64,000 bases of DNA from Agrypnia vestita (Eukaryota; Arthropoda; Insecta; Trichoptera; Phryganeidae). Under the pieces are notes generated by a model. It saw only the letters and a program-made list of their open reading frames with translations. It did not search any database and was not told where the DNA came from. Each line of letters starts with the position of its first letter. The first letter of the stretch is position 1. Both the position numbers and the translations under genes were made by a program. The DNA is taken from the NCBI GenBank assembly GCA_016648135.1, contig JADDOH010024890.1, positions 48,886 to 112,885 of the forward strand, in the 5' to 3' direction. Shown in pieces: positions 1 through 11,754 of this stretch.

Positions 1-560
1 TCGTTGGAAGGATTCAAATTTATCCACCATCGATCATTGTCCGCTATCCTTCAATCCAGTGTTTCTTAACCTGTGGTCCGCGGACCCCTGGGGGTTCTCC
101 AATATATGTATGGGGGGTCCGCAGTCTCATCTCTGGACCATTTAACAATAAGAAATAAATAAATAAAAATAAAAACAAATATTAAAACAGATTACGGAAC
201 CCGATTTGAGATTAGAACTTAGTAGTAACATTAACCCTAGTATAACTGATTAAGTTGCAACAAAGCAACACCTACCTTCACACTAATTAACAGTTAATTA
301 ATGTGAATGTTGGTGTTGCTGTTGTACGTTAATAATTAACATATTTTTTTCATTTCATTCAAGATTTTTCTACCTCAAAACACGTGTGATATTATTTTGA
401 CAATGACGTTAAAAAAATATTAAGCATTGCAAAACAAAGGAGACTCTCATATAATCTTAACCAAATCATTTCAATCTAATTCTTGCTCGAGAAGAGTATT
501 GAAGACAAAATGCACAAAATATTCGCAAAACGAATATATTACGTATGCATTTTCTTTTTT
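1..560. other. Intergenic AT-rich DNA with a hAT-like terminus
   Basis: No coding region is supported. From about position 57 the sequence reads CAGTGTTTCTTAACCTGTGG and continues into GTCCGCGGACCCC. This resembles the CAGTG...TTCTTAACC start of many hAT-superfamily terminal inverted repeats. I could not find the opposite terminus or an 8-bp target duplication, so this is at most one end of an old element. The rest of the stretch shows nothing recognisable. Confidence 0.35.
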
Positions 561-561
561 T

Positions 562-1091
562 TACTCCCTTTATATTAACTCGTGGCGTCTGCTTGCTTGC
601 CGTCAACAAAAACTTTGGATCGATTTTTGACCCTTTTCCCGTGATCCAATCGAGCTGAAACTTGGCAAGTAGACTCGTGGCGACGATCAAGAGGATCTAT
701 CAAATTTTCCTTAAAAAAAATTAATAATTATAGTATAATTTCGGATTTTTAGAAATTTTATTGTTTTTTTCAAATTGGAATCATTAGAAAGTTTGATTAC
801 GGTGGCCCGATAACGTCGCGGACTATTTTCTAAATTTGAATTCTCCGTCGGTATGCATAATAGGTACATACTTCACTACGAATGTCGAAAATCTAAATTT
901 ACTGACAAATGTTTTTAGAACTTAATCTTCAAAGCATGAACTGTCTTATCAAAGCTCAAAACATCTGACATTTTAGAAATATATTAAATTACTGTAAGTT
1001 TAGTGTTATGTTATATGTTTTAATTCGTCTTTAATTGTTGTTATATTTTACAAGAAAGGGAGTACAATAAAAACTTGGTTTTTAGAGTTAC
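562..1091 (+). repeat. Interspersed repeat family C, copy 1
   Basis: The element begins with TACTCCCTTT and its inner 3' boundary is AAAGGGAGTA (1055-1064), followed by the conserved tail AATAAAAACTTGG and a T run. The same unit recurs at 22159-22655 (minus), 31157-31612 (plus) and 50290-50600 (minus). All share the central block CGATCCAATCGAGCTGAAAC-like sequence and no long ORF. It is a non-autonomous element of unknown class. Nested insertions elsewhere in the window fix its ends. Confidence 0.7.
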
Positions 1092-1779
1092 TTTTTTTTT
1101 ATGTATGCTATGATTTAATCTCATTTTATTTGTAACTAAGGCGGTTTTCGAAAAATCCAAATTGAGTGAAAAAAAACGGTTTTTAGAAACCGGTTTTTCA
1201 AAACCACGAATCTTATTGGCGTCCATCCCAAAACGGGGTTAATCTTATGTCTCGATGTATAGTGATATAATTTTTTATAATTTTATTTTTTCCGTTTTTT
1301 TTAATATTAAATCGATCAACTAGGAATACAAGGTCTGTTTTTTGATACACTGAATAATTTTATTAAATACTTATTTATCTGCAGTAAATTGAAATCGAAT
1401 GACACAGTTCCTTACACATAAACCACTCCCAGATAGGCAGTTATCTAATGGAGTGATCATATCATAAAATTATACAGATGTTCGAAAAATATGTACGCGA
1501 AAAACGGGAATTCCGAAACCAAACCCTTTGGAAAGACTTTATTTTATTACAGGAATATTAAAAAAGCATGTAACGGAGTATAAATACGGTAAAGAGTAAA
1601 ATTATATACGTGTTGGAATGTTATAGGTATCTGACCTTCAAATTCAAATTAATTATTTAAGCTTGTCCAGGTTAATCAATAAATTTATTATTATTAATAT
1701 TATTAATATTTAAAGCATTAACTTTGTGGTTAGACATAATAACAGATTGTTAGTTAACTTTGTAAAAACCACTACCAGA

Positions 1780-2385
1780 TTTTAGGTCTACCGGTTTCGA
1801 GACGTACCCGCCTCTTCGTCAGGACCAACACTACACCACTACATTTACAACACTACACACCTCAACCATAGTATTGTTACACTTCCACCAATAATTGATC
1901 ACATGCGTGTTAGTCTTGTCAGGGACAAACATGCACTGATTAGCCAAATGAACCATCAGGGATCTACCGAAAGAGAGTGAGAGGGGGCGGGGTGTAAAGT
2001 GGGTGTTACCCCATCTTTTCTGAACATTAAATTAAACAAAGGGCTATATGGAAAATTAATTTGGTTGTTAATTAGGGGTGCTCTACTATTCACCGCCTCC
2101 CTAATGTAAATTAACAACCAAATTAATTTTCCATCTAATTTGTTTAATTTAATGTTCATAAAAGATGGGGTAACACCCACTTTAGACCTCGCCCTCTCTC
2201 ACTCTCTTTCGGTAGATCCCTGATGGTTTATTAGGCTAATCAGTGCATGTTTGTTCCTGGCAAGACTAACACGCATGTGATCAATTATTGGTGGAAGTGT
2301 AACAATACTATGGTTGAGGTGTGTAGTGTTGTGAATGTAGTGGTGTAGTGTTGGTCCTGACGAAGAGACGGGACGAAGAGACTTT
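1780..2385. repeat. Large fold-back (inverted repeat), Penelope-type terminus
   Basis: Two arms of roughly 270 bp (about 1798-2070 and 2100-2368) are near-perfect reverse complements around a centre near 2085. Both arms carry the block GGTCCTGACGAAGAG (read outward), GTGGTGTAGTGTTG and TGATCAATTATTGGTGG. The left arm, read on the minus strand, continues into a complete hammerhead-like core. In the right arm the GAAAC part is lost. Inverted terminal units of this kind are usual for Penelope-like elements. No endonuclease or reverse-transcriptase remnant is visible between the arms. Confidence 0.6.
1785..1826 (-). ncRNA. Hammerhead ribozyme-like motif, family I
   Basis: Read on the minus strand from 1826: helix I strand GGUC, core CUGACGA, one extra A, helix II GAGGC / GUCUC closed by GGGUAC, GAA, helix III ACC/GGU with no loop, cleavage-position A, then GACC, which pairs perfectly with GGUC. 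All conserved core positions (CUGANGA, GAAA, UH) are present. Helix III is a bare palindrome, as reported for the minimal hammerheads of Penelope-like elements. The extra A between CUGACGA and helix II is a departure from the textbook core. Activity is not shown. Confidence 0.65.
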
Positions 2386-2399
2386 GTGATTGGACATAA

Positions 2400-2960
2400 A
2401 TATTAATTTTAATTGATTAAAATCTTTGTATTAACCACTTGGAGTGACTTGACGTCTTCGGTTTTGATACCACTGTATCTTCGTCATTCTCTGCACATGC
2501 CCCGCTCATCTTAGTCTACCCAATAGAGCATGTAAGGAGAGCTTGGGAGCCTTAAAGATGTTATGTATTTACCTTATTTTTTCTCCAATGAAACGTTTTA
2601 CCTCATTCTCCAAGTCTCACCATTTTTCACGGGTGCCAGGATTTTAATTAAATTAATTAACTGTTAAGGTAATATAAAAATGTTAATAAAACAAGTAATT
2701 ATTATTTAAACAATAATTTCTTTTGTTAAAAAGAGATCAAATAGAGAATAAGTGTAAAAAATATGTATTTGTACGGATATACGAGATAAAGAGATAGAGC
2801 ACATATATAACCTGTATTCTACAGATGGATATTTCGATATTTGGCAACACTTTCATCTGCAGTTGACAATATTATTAATAATGCTTTCACTGTATAATAT
2901 AATCCACTTGTAAAGTTTTTGCTACTAGCTATGAGACACCCTGTATAGTAAAAAGTTATC
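2400..2960. other. No gene seen
   Basis: AT-rich sequence with no supported ORF. At 2930-2945 the string GAGACACCCTGTATAG resembles the outer end of the palindromic repeat family E (compare 18805-18822), so a small fragment of that family may sit here. Confidence 0.3.
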
Positions 2961-2964
2961 GGAA

Positions 2965-3115
2965 AACGAGCTTGTTGGGCTAGTGGTTAAGATGATATCC
3001 TAGTGGACCTAGGAGAATAGCAAGTTAGTGCTGTTTTCATAGCAAAGACATTTAGCGTATACGTATTGAAAATGGTAGTGATGTTAATCTGATCTATTAA
3101 AAAAAATATATTTAT
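2965..3115 (+). repeat. tRNA-derived SINE, family S1 (partial)
   Basis: The head CTTGTTGGGCTAGTGGTTAA looks like a tRNA box A region. It is followed by a body (AGCAAGTTAGT...TTTTCATAGC...TTGAAAATGGTA) and an A-rich end. The same body recurs at 12230-12440 (minus), 55620-55745 and 60106-60245. That conservation over four dispersed copies is what supports a SINE rather than a tRNA gene. Confidence 0.55.
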
Positions 3116-3119
3116 TGTC

Positions 3120-3935
3120 ATAAGCCCATAAACCAAGATTCTTTCTTATGTCATTAGTGTTTGAATATTTATTTATTTCTCGCTTTCTTTCTATCTTTCT
3201 TTTATAAACTCATTAGTTTTGAAATTCCAAGACCGTAGTTATTCTAGAGCGCTGTCCGTCTCTTGTTATATCCGTTACGGTATTGTTCATTCCAACGGGA
3301 ATTACCTTGTGTAAATCTGCCTTGCCAATATTTGCTTATCTACTTATTTTTCATTTTCTTCTAGATCCTGTTGCCTTCTACAGATAAATTTGTGCATCTC
3401 TATCGTAACGATTTCATCTTGTTATAGACATTGACGGTAAAACATTTTTATCTTAGTAATTGCATAGCAGATTGCTTCATTTACCGTACACTTTATAAGG
3501 TGAGTACCTTTTATGGAAGCGATCTTCTGTCTCATGCTTTTAATGCTGTCATTAACTACATCGCTCAGTTTGTTTAAAAGTTGCACACCTCGCGTAATGG
3601 TGTGCCTATTCATTACATCCATTCTGCATTATAGAACATGGGATATTGCATGTCCTAAAATGCAGAGCGGATGTATCAATTTTTATGTTAAGTTCAGATC
3701 CATCATGATAACAAAAATATATTAAAATCTGTCTCCTATGTAGGATATGAGTAAATTTGACTTGCGTGCATTACTTTTCTTTTTATATAGATAACATTTA
3801 CTATCAGATAAGCAGTACCGTGCAATAAGGATAAGTATTAAGTTGTTGATGAAAGTAGGATTCATGATAAGAATGTAGGTAAATAACGTGTGCTGAACAC
3901 AAAAATATAAGAAATGTAACAAGTCTCAATTTTTT
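3120..3935. other. No gene seen
   Basis: AT-rich spacer downstream of the GST gene. Short ORFs here lack any recognisable domain or codon bias and overlap on opposite strands. I see no repeat that is shared with the rest of the window. Confidence 0.3.
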
Positions 3936-3938
3936 GCA

Positions 3939-3944
3939 TTTATT
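3939..3944 (-). terminator. Polyadenylation signal of the GST gene
   Basis: AATAAA on the minus strand, 85 nt past the GST stop codon, in an otherwise plausible short 3'UTR. It is the first canonical hexamer downstream of the stop. Confidence 0.6.
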
Positions 3945-4028
3945 CATTTAAGTTCAACACTCATTATTCATAACACAAACAGCTAAGAACAAATCTATGA
4001 TATATTGAATCGTTTGATTTCATCTCTC

Positions 4029-5309
4029 TTAAGAATTATCTGGTCTGCTCTCGATGTACTTCTTGAGGCTGTCCTTGCTCTTGATACTGTCGACCAGCGC
4101 GGTCAAGTTTGGGTACGACCTCAGGATATCTCTGCCAGTTTGCTCCTTCAACCAGTCAGAACTTCCAGCGAACTGGATATCCACCCAGGAAGGCTGAAAA
4201 AGTTATTCCTTGACTTTATTTATTTAGATGTAATGTTATGGCAACACGCATCAAGTATTTAAGATTTATTTAGGAAAAACATTTATGAATTATTCGGTTT
4301 AATATTTCTATTCAAAATATTTTCAGTTTGTTAAAATTTTTAGTACACATGATTTTGTCCTAGGGACATTATTAATCGTGATATATAGTAATGTCTCTCA
4401 GAGACGAAATTATATTTTTTATGGGAAAGTTGGTCTTTGGTTGTTCATAGGCCTTTTTTTCATTATCAGGCATCAATTTTTTTTGGATATTGCTGCCTTT
4501 GATTTCATACCCCCAATTGTAAGGCTATAACATAATTGTTTTGATAAATTGACAAAGATTGAGTTATTCACGAGTATGATGCAAAGAAGATCTTACTTCA
4601 GATCCATAGAAGAATCCCTCTGAGGCGACGGATTCTATTGAGTCAAGAAAGTACGTCAATGCTTCGTCAAAGTCCTTCTTAGATTTTGGACACCTCATAT
4701 GTGTAGTAGGGAGTTCTGAAAATATAAATAAATTGAACAATTTAAAAAAAAACTTTCTTTGTTCTTTCCAAATAGTAATAAATATAAGAAGTTTGTACTA
4801 CATAATCTCTGTCGCCTAAAATCCTGACTTTTTTATAATATAATCGCTGTTCTTACAATACAAATTAATTATTAAATTCCAATTTGATTTAATTTCATTG
4901 TTATAAACAATTTTTTTTAAAACTAAAAACCGCGCTGGAAAGTATTAAATTATCATTTTTTAAAGTGTAGTAGACAAGAAGTGTACCGGCTTGGTAACAG
5001 CTTTTCGAATTTCGTTGATATGTTTTGTTGTAGAATTGAAGAAAAATTTAGACTTGGAATATGTTACATCTGAAAAGAACTAGGTGTACTGATAATTTTT
5101 TTGTTTCAGATTATTATTCTGAAAATTTGTATGTCTTATTAATTTTGTTATTACTTTTTACTATGGTCATTTTTTTATATTAATTGTTTTTAATTAAAAA
5201 AAAATTTAATACTGTTATGTTATGTAAATGTGGAGACCTGTAATTGGCCATCTGTATTGTATCAATGTTTTCTGTGTTTTTTTTTGTGCTGTTGGTCTTC
5301 TATAAACAA

Positions 5310-5364
<55 letters not shown>

Positions 5365-7146
5365 AATATTTTCACTACGATATAGTAAGAAAAGGACGAA
5401 GTAGTAGCAGATGTAGATCTGTATATAGCATAGTCGATAGAATTAATGAGGGGTCGCTGAGATAGTTTGGGCAAGTGGAACTTGCTGTCTTGAAGATAAT
5501 TGGAATTGTAGGCATTTCAACAGAACAGAACAACAGCCCTGCTAGAAGCTTTAAGAAGATGAATGAAAGTGAGCAGTGGTGTATCGGAAAGGAAGTTAGT
5601 TAGTTCGTTTAGTTAGTTAATTCTCAATAGATTAGCACGTCAGGGTTCTGATTAGCACCCATTACCAAGATATTCTATATATCCTGAAAGAAATTCCACT
5701 AACTTATGTAACACACAAAATTATATTAAACTAAGCTTTATAGTTAACTATTACTATTATTATATTCTTCAAGTATTCCGTAGATGTTAAAGAAAGGCTT
5801 TTCACAACACGCAGGAAAATAATTCTTTCAAATTTCGAACGTGTTTCCAGAAGGGAGAAAGACAAACTGGGAATATAACAGGAGAAATGGGGAGAACCGA
5901 AACCTTGCAATAAAAAGGAGACGAGGCAAGCGGGTCTCGCTGTAGCAGATGAAAAAACCAGGAGGCTTCTGTTACGAGCGCATGGACCAAGAGAGAAAGG
6001 TACTCTAATATAAGTAGTTCATGGTACTGTAAATATGAATTATAAACCAGTAGAAAGAAATTAACTAATGTTGAAATTGAGCTCACTTCCTTGAACATCT
6101 CTGAGATTGTCGATGAGAGCCTCCAGAAGGGCCTCTTTGAAAGGATCCTCGGGCACCAGATCAAACCGCTTTCCAAGGTATCTGGCTATGGTCAATGATT
6201 GGGTGAGAACCTTTCCATCTTCTTCCAAAACTGGCAGCCTGTGAAACGGGAACGCTGAAAGTAGTAAATTAAAATTATAAGACAACCGTGATTACATCTA
6301 TGTTAATGACTGTGGTATTAAACAGTTAGTTATAGTTACCAATCACCGTTATAATTAAACATCGATCTCACAATCACAGTTTATCTCACCACTTGTTTTA
6401 ATGGATTGAATGAGGTCAATGAATAAAGGGATCGATGTGGCTTTGTCTTGAATGTTTCCGAAGTGATTAAAGATGGACATTTTACGATATTCAACATCAT
6501 TACACATTTGGCCGAATTCTGAAAATAGCAACTGTTTCAATCTAAATAAATTGAACACGGCATACTCTTCTGATTTGTGTTTTCATGGAGTATTATGCCG
6601 TGCTGTTATGTCCTTTCTGGCTGATGTTTTGCTTTCGACATGGTGTTGCAAGCCAATAGCATGTCGAATAAAAAATTAATAACTAATTTTGAAAAAGAAA
6701 CGTCGTAGCTTTAATATGACCTCCATTTGAATTCGGAAGTTGAATGCAATGTAAGATATCGAATTTCAAACTAGCCAGTATTGGAAAACGACGAAAAAAA
6801 ATATATGACGCAACATTTAAGTAAAAGGAATCAATATTCACTGAAATTTTATTTATATTTATAAATTATTTAAAAAAAACATTTATTTCGAAAAAAAATC
6901 ACAATTTCTCTTACGTTGTGTGTTATGTTATGTAAATACATAATTTTACACCAAAGTTACAGAAATTTATTTATTTGTTTATTTATAAAGAAAATTATTT
7001 ATTTGTTGCTTACATTCCCTCAAGGCAGGCCAGTCGGCATTGTTGATCCTGTTATCTTCGTAGTCGACATTGGCATAGGCCAGGATGAACCGAATGGGTT
7101 CGGCCCGTCCTTTGGTATTGAAGTAAGTTAGCTTCAGCTTGGCCAT
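4029..7146 (-). CDS. Sigma-class glutathione S-transferase (four coding exons)
   Basis: A cytosolic glutathione transferase of the sigma (prostaglandin-D-synthase-like) class. It conjugates glutathione to electrophiles and lipid peroxidation products. Coding exons on the minus strand are 7146-7014, 6254-6087, 4715-4597 and 4193-4029, with all junctions GT..AG and phases 1, 1 and 0. The product is 194 residues, close to the usual ~200. The N-terminal thioredoxin-like domain (about 1-75) holds the catalytic Tyr8 in LTYFN, the cis-Pro in LPVLEEDG (Pro52), and the glutathione-binding Gln63-Ser64 in TQSLTIARYL. The all-helical C-terminal domain follows, with SWVDIQFAG in place of the usual TWADxxFAG. 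The start is fixed by MAKLKLTYFN and by an acceptor (ending at 7170) just upstream. The exon-3 stretch before the LDSI helix is slightly short and divergent. Introns carry LINE, MITE and Penelope debris. Confidence 0.9.
4378..4515. repeat. Fragments of MITE families A and B in GST intron 3
   Basis: 4378-4455 matches one arm of family A (TCTCAGAGACGAAA then ATGGGAAAGT). 4478-4512 matches the end of family B (TTGGATATTGCTGCCTTTGA). Both are truncated and lie wholly inside the intron. Confidence 0.55.
5100..5365 (+). repeat. LINE 3' end with (TAAA)n tail in GST intron 2
   Basis: An AT-rich 3'UTR-like block (GACCTGTAATTGGCCATCTG, then GCTGTTGGTCTTC) leads straight into an uninterrupted run of about 14 AAAT units (5309-5365). 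A unit-repeat tail after a short conserved-looking terminus is the usual 3' end of arthropod LINEs of the CR1/Jockey type. No coding sequence is left. It is inserted in the plus orientation in a minus-strand intron. Confidence 0.5.
6557..6650 (+). repeat. Degenerate Penelope terminal-repeat fragment in GST intron
   Basis: TATTATGCCGTGCTGTTATG and the following TCCTTTCTGGCTGATG match, with many changes, the unit TATTATGCCGTGTTGTTACG...CTTTCGGGCCGACG of the Penelope copy at 55.1 kb. The hammerhead core is not preserved here. The fragment lies in the intron between the first two coding exons of the GST. Confidence 0.5.
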
Positions 7147-8116
7147 CTCGTATTAATTGACGGAAAATTCTGTAAATAAGAGAAGAGTAAAGATAGTAGA
7201 TACCGTGTGCATTTACCATAGTAAGAAAACACTGTGAGCCATCAGCTTACGCACTGTATTTTATTACAAACTTAACAAAATGTTTGTTTAATATCGATTG
7301 TTTTTCCAGTGAGACAGACATAAATTAAAAAAAATTACAAGTGAGAATTGTTTTAAATAAATGAACAATATAAATCAATAATAAAAACAAAATAAAATAA
7401 TAAAAATGGTTGTTTATTTTCATCATTTTAACTACTTTCTATATAAATATTTTATTTCATGAAATTAAGCAAAGTATATTTAAAACCTACATTAGTTTAA
7501 TTCATAGTTTAACTCATAGACATCGAGTTAATAAATATGTAGGTAAATAGGATTTTTTTAATTTCAAAAAAAACGAATCGAAAGATTTATATTGAAGTGA
7601 ATATGGTTCAGGCCAACATTAAAATATATATCGAATACATTTAATCAGTTTTTATTCCGTAAAGACATGTTTTATTAATAAAATAAATTATCACATTTCA
7701 AGCAGTAATTTTTTTGATAATTTTTAAATAATACTTTTAATATAATTCCTAATTAATTATTTTTGTTTCTACTTTTTAATGTAGGACGGTTTCAAGTGAC
7801 TAAAATGTAAAATATATAAACCTTTGGAACAACAAGTTACCATCTGACACTTGGATCAAACTGAAAAGTTGAGCTTAAAAATTAAAATATTTTTTTTTTC
7901 TGTGTTTTGAAAAAAAAACTGTTATTTATTATTAAATTTATTATTTTATTATCAATAAATCAAGAGTATATGCTAAAGAAACTGTTCTGATTTGGAGCGT
8001 ATTACAAATGAGGGGACTAGAAGCAAAAGCGTCACTATCCAATGGACAAAATTTAGATAAACATGTTTGTAAATAATTTTTAAATAAGAGCGGAGATGTT
8101 AAAATTATTATGCATT

Positions 8117-8248
8117 TCATAAAATACTTTTAAAATATACAAAAATGCTTTGAAAACTAGTTATTAATTGTGAAATTAGCACTCATAAAATACTTTTAAA
8201 ATATACAATAATGCTTTGAAAACTAGTTATTAATTGTGAAATTAGCAC
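8117..8248 (+). repeat. Two-copy tandem duplication, 66-bp unit
   Basis: 8117-8182 and 8183-8248 are nearly identical (TCATAAAATACTTTTAAAAT ... AATTAGCAC). The only difference I noticed is one A/T change in the middle. It is a recent local duplication in the GST first intron with no coding content. Confidence 0.9.
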
Positions 8249-8640
8249 TCTTTCCCAGAACATCATATTAAAGCATATGTAAGTTTTGTTTGTTTTTCAA
8301 ATTAACCATCATTTAAAAACAAAATGAGAATTGTTCTATAAACATAATAGGTACTTAAACATTACTTCGTTTTTGTGTAATCTAGATGTTTACTACTTGA
8401 AGATTTCTATTAATGTAAAAATTTTCATAAAAAATTTCATTTTGACTAAAATTTCATATGACACATTATTTCTACGTGACGTAAGTTTAAATCATAAAAT
8501 CAATAATAAACCAATTGCTCCACAGTAATAATCAATAATATTTAAAAATAAAAATTAAATTTATTCTCAATATATTGGTTTAATATCGAATAGTAAGATA
8601 AGAAATATAAAATTGACATACGCGTAAAAGGAACGTTTAC

Positions 8641-8697
8641 CCTCTTCGACAAATGCCGTTAGACTGATGAAGATTTGTGTACTGTACGGTTAATATA
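8641..8697 (-). promoter_or_regulatory. Candidate core promoter and 5'UTR exon of the GST gene
   Basis: On the minus strand, TATATTA (8697-8691) lies 32 nt upstream of an arthropod initiator TCAGT whose A is at 8665. A short leader follows and ends at a donor GAAGAGG|GTAAAC (exon 8665-8641). The matching acceptor would be TTTACAG before 7169, giving a 1.47-kb first intron and a coding exon that starts 23 nt before the ATG. The spacing of TATA, initiator and donor is what supports this. Transcript data are needed to confirm it. Confidence 0.55.
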
Positions 8698-8889
8698 CCA
8701 AAATTATATGGGTCATGTTAATTATGTAAAAATGTTTACCTCCGAAACCTTTTATCAGGACCTGAATATCAATATTTTCTAATAGCACAACCATTACTTG
8801 GATAGAATATTGGACTGACCCGATAGGAAAAATGAATTTTGATTATTATTTATTTCCGTTCACGTGAAATAATAAATCAAAATGATTAC

Positions 8890-9125
8890 AAAATATTTGT
8901 TGTCTAAAATGTTTGGAATAATATCCAGTATCCAGTGTCCTAGTGGTGGATCTTTTGTCATATTCCACAGCTGCTAGGAGGGTCTGGTCATCATAATCTG
9001 AAGATCGACCCTTTCTTACCTTGCCGTCTAAGCGGGTATCACCAGCTTTTGAGCGAAAAAATCACCCTTGGCATGCCCTTCTGTAATCGTTCCTTCACCG
9101 AAAGGTATCAGAAGCTTTCCACCTT
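8890..9125 (-). pseudogene. Mariner transposase fragment, DNA-binding half
   Basis: On the minus strand one frame reads RSKAGDTRLDGKVRKGRSSD followed by YDDQTLLAAVEYDKRSTTR. This matches the junction of the two helix-turn-helix motifs in mariner transposases (family pattern W-F-x-K-F-x-S-G-D-x-S-L then GRP then T-T-R-E-L-A). Upstream codons are recognisable only with frame changes and stops, and no catalytic domain follows. It is unlike the 61.9-kb mariner in detail, so it belongs to another subfamily. It is certainly inactive. Confidence 0.55.
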
Positions 9126-9159
9126 TTATGTGAGAGTTACAGCATAATATGGCTCATAT

Positions 9160-11120
9160 GTTTATGGATTTTGATCCACTTTTTTATTTCCTAACCATAT
9201 CAATGATTATGTTTGAGCTTAAGACACATCGAGTAATGCATTGATTTTCTATTGCCAGCTTCAAAAATTAATCAAATCATACGTTTTATTTTAAGAAACG
9301 AGTTGTACCTACCTACCTACATATTATTTTAAAATAACTTTAGATATTGGTTTAATGTGTAGAAATATTATTTATATTTAACATTAGAGTCATATTAAGA
9401 CGAAATGCATCGAAAATTTTATTTTCTTGAGTCAATTTTATTTTTTCTGCACGCAATTATATATTTGACGTTTCATTTCTAGGTTAGGTTCTATAATATA
9501 TGTTTAGTTGGAATTATGTCAAACTCGAACGCATACACGACGAAGTATCATCTATATTATGATTGCTTCAGAAACGCAGTAATGCGGTGCGTGGTTTTGC
9601 CATTACCAGTTTCAAAAAATAACCAAATCGTATGAAAAGCAACAGGCAATGGGCGATTGCTAATTGCAAACACTAATAGCCGCGCAATGGCTTCAACAGT
9701 CAGCTATAGTCAACTGCTGGTAATATGATAAATGTCAATTAAATGTTAAATCCGAAAGAAAAAACAACGGCAGATCCATCAACCTAATAGGATATTTTCT
9801 GTATGTTACTGTTAGGTCATCATCGCTGGTCAGTGTCTGCATGTCTCTCCACTGTTGGATATATTTAGATCTCTAGGGGACCTTGTTCTCTGTCTACAGT
9901 GCTTTTTATCCATTTGTTACCCGCCACTTTACTGAGTTTAGTAGAGCTTGAGGCCAACACTTCTTCTACCTAAGCCATCCTCCAGGACCCTCACTCCTCA
10001 CCGTCCATAATCTCTAGACTATTACCACTTGAGCATGCGTGCAACTTTTGCCTTGACTTCTGGTTAATTTCAATTTCAATGTTATAAGTCAATCACTCAG
10101 ACGTAGAACAAATGAGAGAATCATAAAAATAAATAGTTATGTGATGTATGACATTATCAGGAGTTTAATTAACATTAGTCAACATTGTGGCTAGAGATTT
10201 CAGCGCTCCTAATATCTAGAGCCCTGCCTATTTGGTGTTCCTTAGAGCCATCCTGTGTATTATATCATAAAAGGCAACAAATTTATTGTAATATTTGTCA
10301 GCAATGAATTGTATTAGAAATATCATCATGACACAGCATTTTTACACTGATGTTAGATACTAGTATGGTTTGAAATATTCTTCTTGGTATCACACGTTAA
10401 TTTTAATATAAATAGTGACCGACTCATGTGAGTTTTTATAATATCCTATAATAAATAAAACTGGCAATATCCAAATATCACACAGAGTTTTTGAACGGAT
10501 CACGTTGCCCTAGTGACGTATATCTGTAATATGAATCACTAAATTGGAGTCTCGATAATTGTCTCTTATGATAAAAAATTCCTTTCTTGAATAGCCAACT
10601 GCTGCTTGTTTGCTTGAAAGTGCTACTTGCTCGCTTGAAACTGATGCTTGTATATGCTTGTATACTTGAATGAAAATGTCGAGAGTTTTTGTCGAAATTG
10701 TAGGCAAAAATCGTACTGACAAAGCTGACTAAATGTCATCCCAAACCCATTATAATCATTATCATTAATAATGCCTTGTCTCACTTGAAGGCTATCAGAA
10801 TATTTGTTGGATATGATCACATTAACTTGTTCTACAGTTTCACATAGCTTTGCTCAAATATTTTTGTGTACCTATGTGAGCACATTTTTCATTTATGGGT
10901 CTTTTCGTATGATTGAACGAATTTTATTTTTCTTGCATTTACTTTTTACGACGTACGACTAGATTTGACTGCTACCTTAAGGAAACGTATTATTGATTGA
11001 TATGGCAGTTACTTTGTGGTGCAAAATTATTACGTATCTTAATTTACACTAAAAAAATATTGGTAAAATACTTTCATCTCAAAACCTAAAATTAATTTAT
11101 TAGAATAAAGTGGAATAAAC
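9160..11120. other. No gene seen; small repeat remnants
   Basis: AT-rich DNA with no supportable ORF. 9595-9665 (CCATTACCAGTTTCAAAAAA ... GGCAATGGGCGATTGC) recurs in inverted orientation at 55905-55985 and partly at 9250-9290. 9825-10020 (CACTGTTGGATATA, CATCCTCCAGGACC) resembles the generic 'small repeat with RTE-like 3' end' seen in many insects. I cannot classify either further. Confidence 0.3.
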
Positions 11121-11129
11121 GAAATAACC

Positions 11130-11370
11130 TATGGATATCGTGATAACGGTACAGGCCAAGCCGCAAAAAAATTGAATTCAATAATAAAAGAACATCGCCA
11201 TTGCTTAAAAAATAATAACTTCTCGGAATTCGTTAACCATATAATTGATAATTCATTTGATGGTCATAAATTAAATAAACTGTACTCGGTTTTTCATAAA
11301 CGATTGATAATAAACAATTTGGAAACCGTTGAAATCCTAAAGAACTTGAATTCTGAGTAAATACTTATGA
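11130..11370 (+). pseudogene. Penelope-like element GIY-YIG endonuclease fragment, family III
   Basis: The frame from 11172 (SIIKEHRHCLKNNNFSEFVN, ending LETVEILKNLNSE) matches the copy at 49.45-49.75 kb, which preserves the Y-x-x-x-C-G-x-Y ... C-I-G-R-T-T-R start of a GIY-YIG nuclease. Here the start of the domain is eroded (YGYRDNGTGQAAKKL). The closing GIY-YIG region with R/K-E-H is intact. The matching terminal repeat with a dead hammerhead core lies 390 bp downstream, the same order as at 49.9 kb. Confidence 0.6.
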
Positions 11371-11754
11371 ATAATATCACATTCGACAACACGTCTCTGA
11401 TCCTATATTTCGTCGCTGTATATATATAAATTCAATGTGCCGTATAGTACATTCTGAGATGAACGAATCAATTTGTCAATTTTTCATATAAATAATAGTG
11501 GTTTATTAAAAAAAAAACATTGCCGTTCATCTGAAATGTTTGCCTAGTAATTATTTAAAATATTTTTTTATAAATCTAGTCTGTGCAATAATTTTTTAAA
11601 ACAGTTTTATTCGTTTATCTCAGAATGCACTAAAACGTCACATAGGATTTATTATATATACAGCGACGATATGTTCCTTCTAATGAACAAAAAATCCTTC
11701 CCACTGAATAGGTTGACAAAAATCTGTTTTTATTTAGTTTTTAGTTCAGTTATT

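Noticed and set aside
6390..6518. A 129-bp segment in the GST intron with acceptor (TTTTCAG) and donor (GTGAGA) and an open frame (FGQMCNDVEYRKMSIFNHFG)
   Set aside because: Joined to the upstream GST exon it creates TAA at the junction, and the peptide has no GST similarity. Its neighbour is Penelope debris. Kept only as a possible poison exon.
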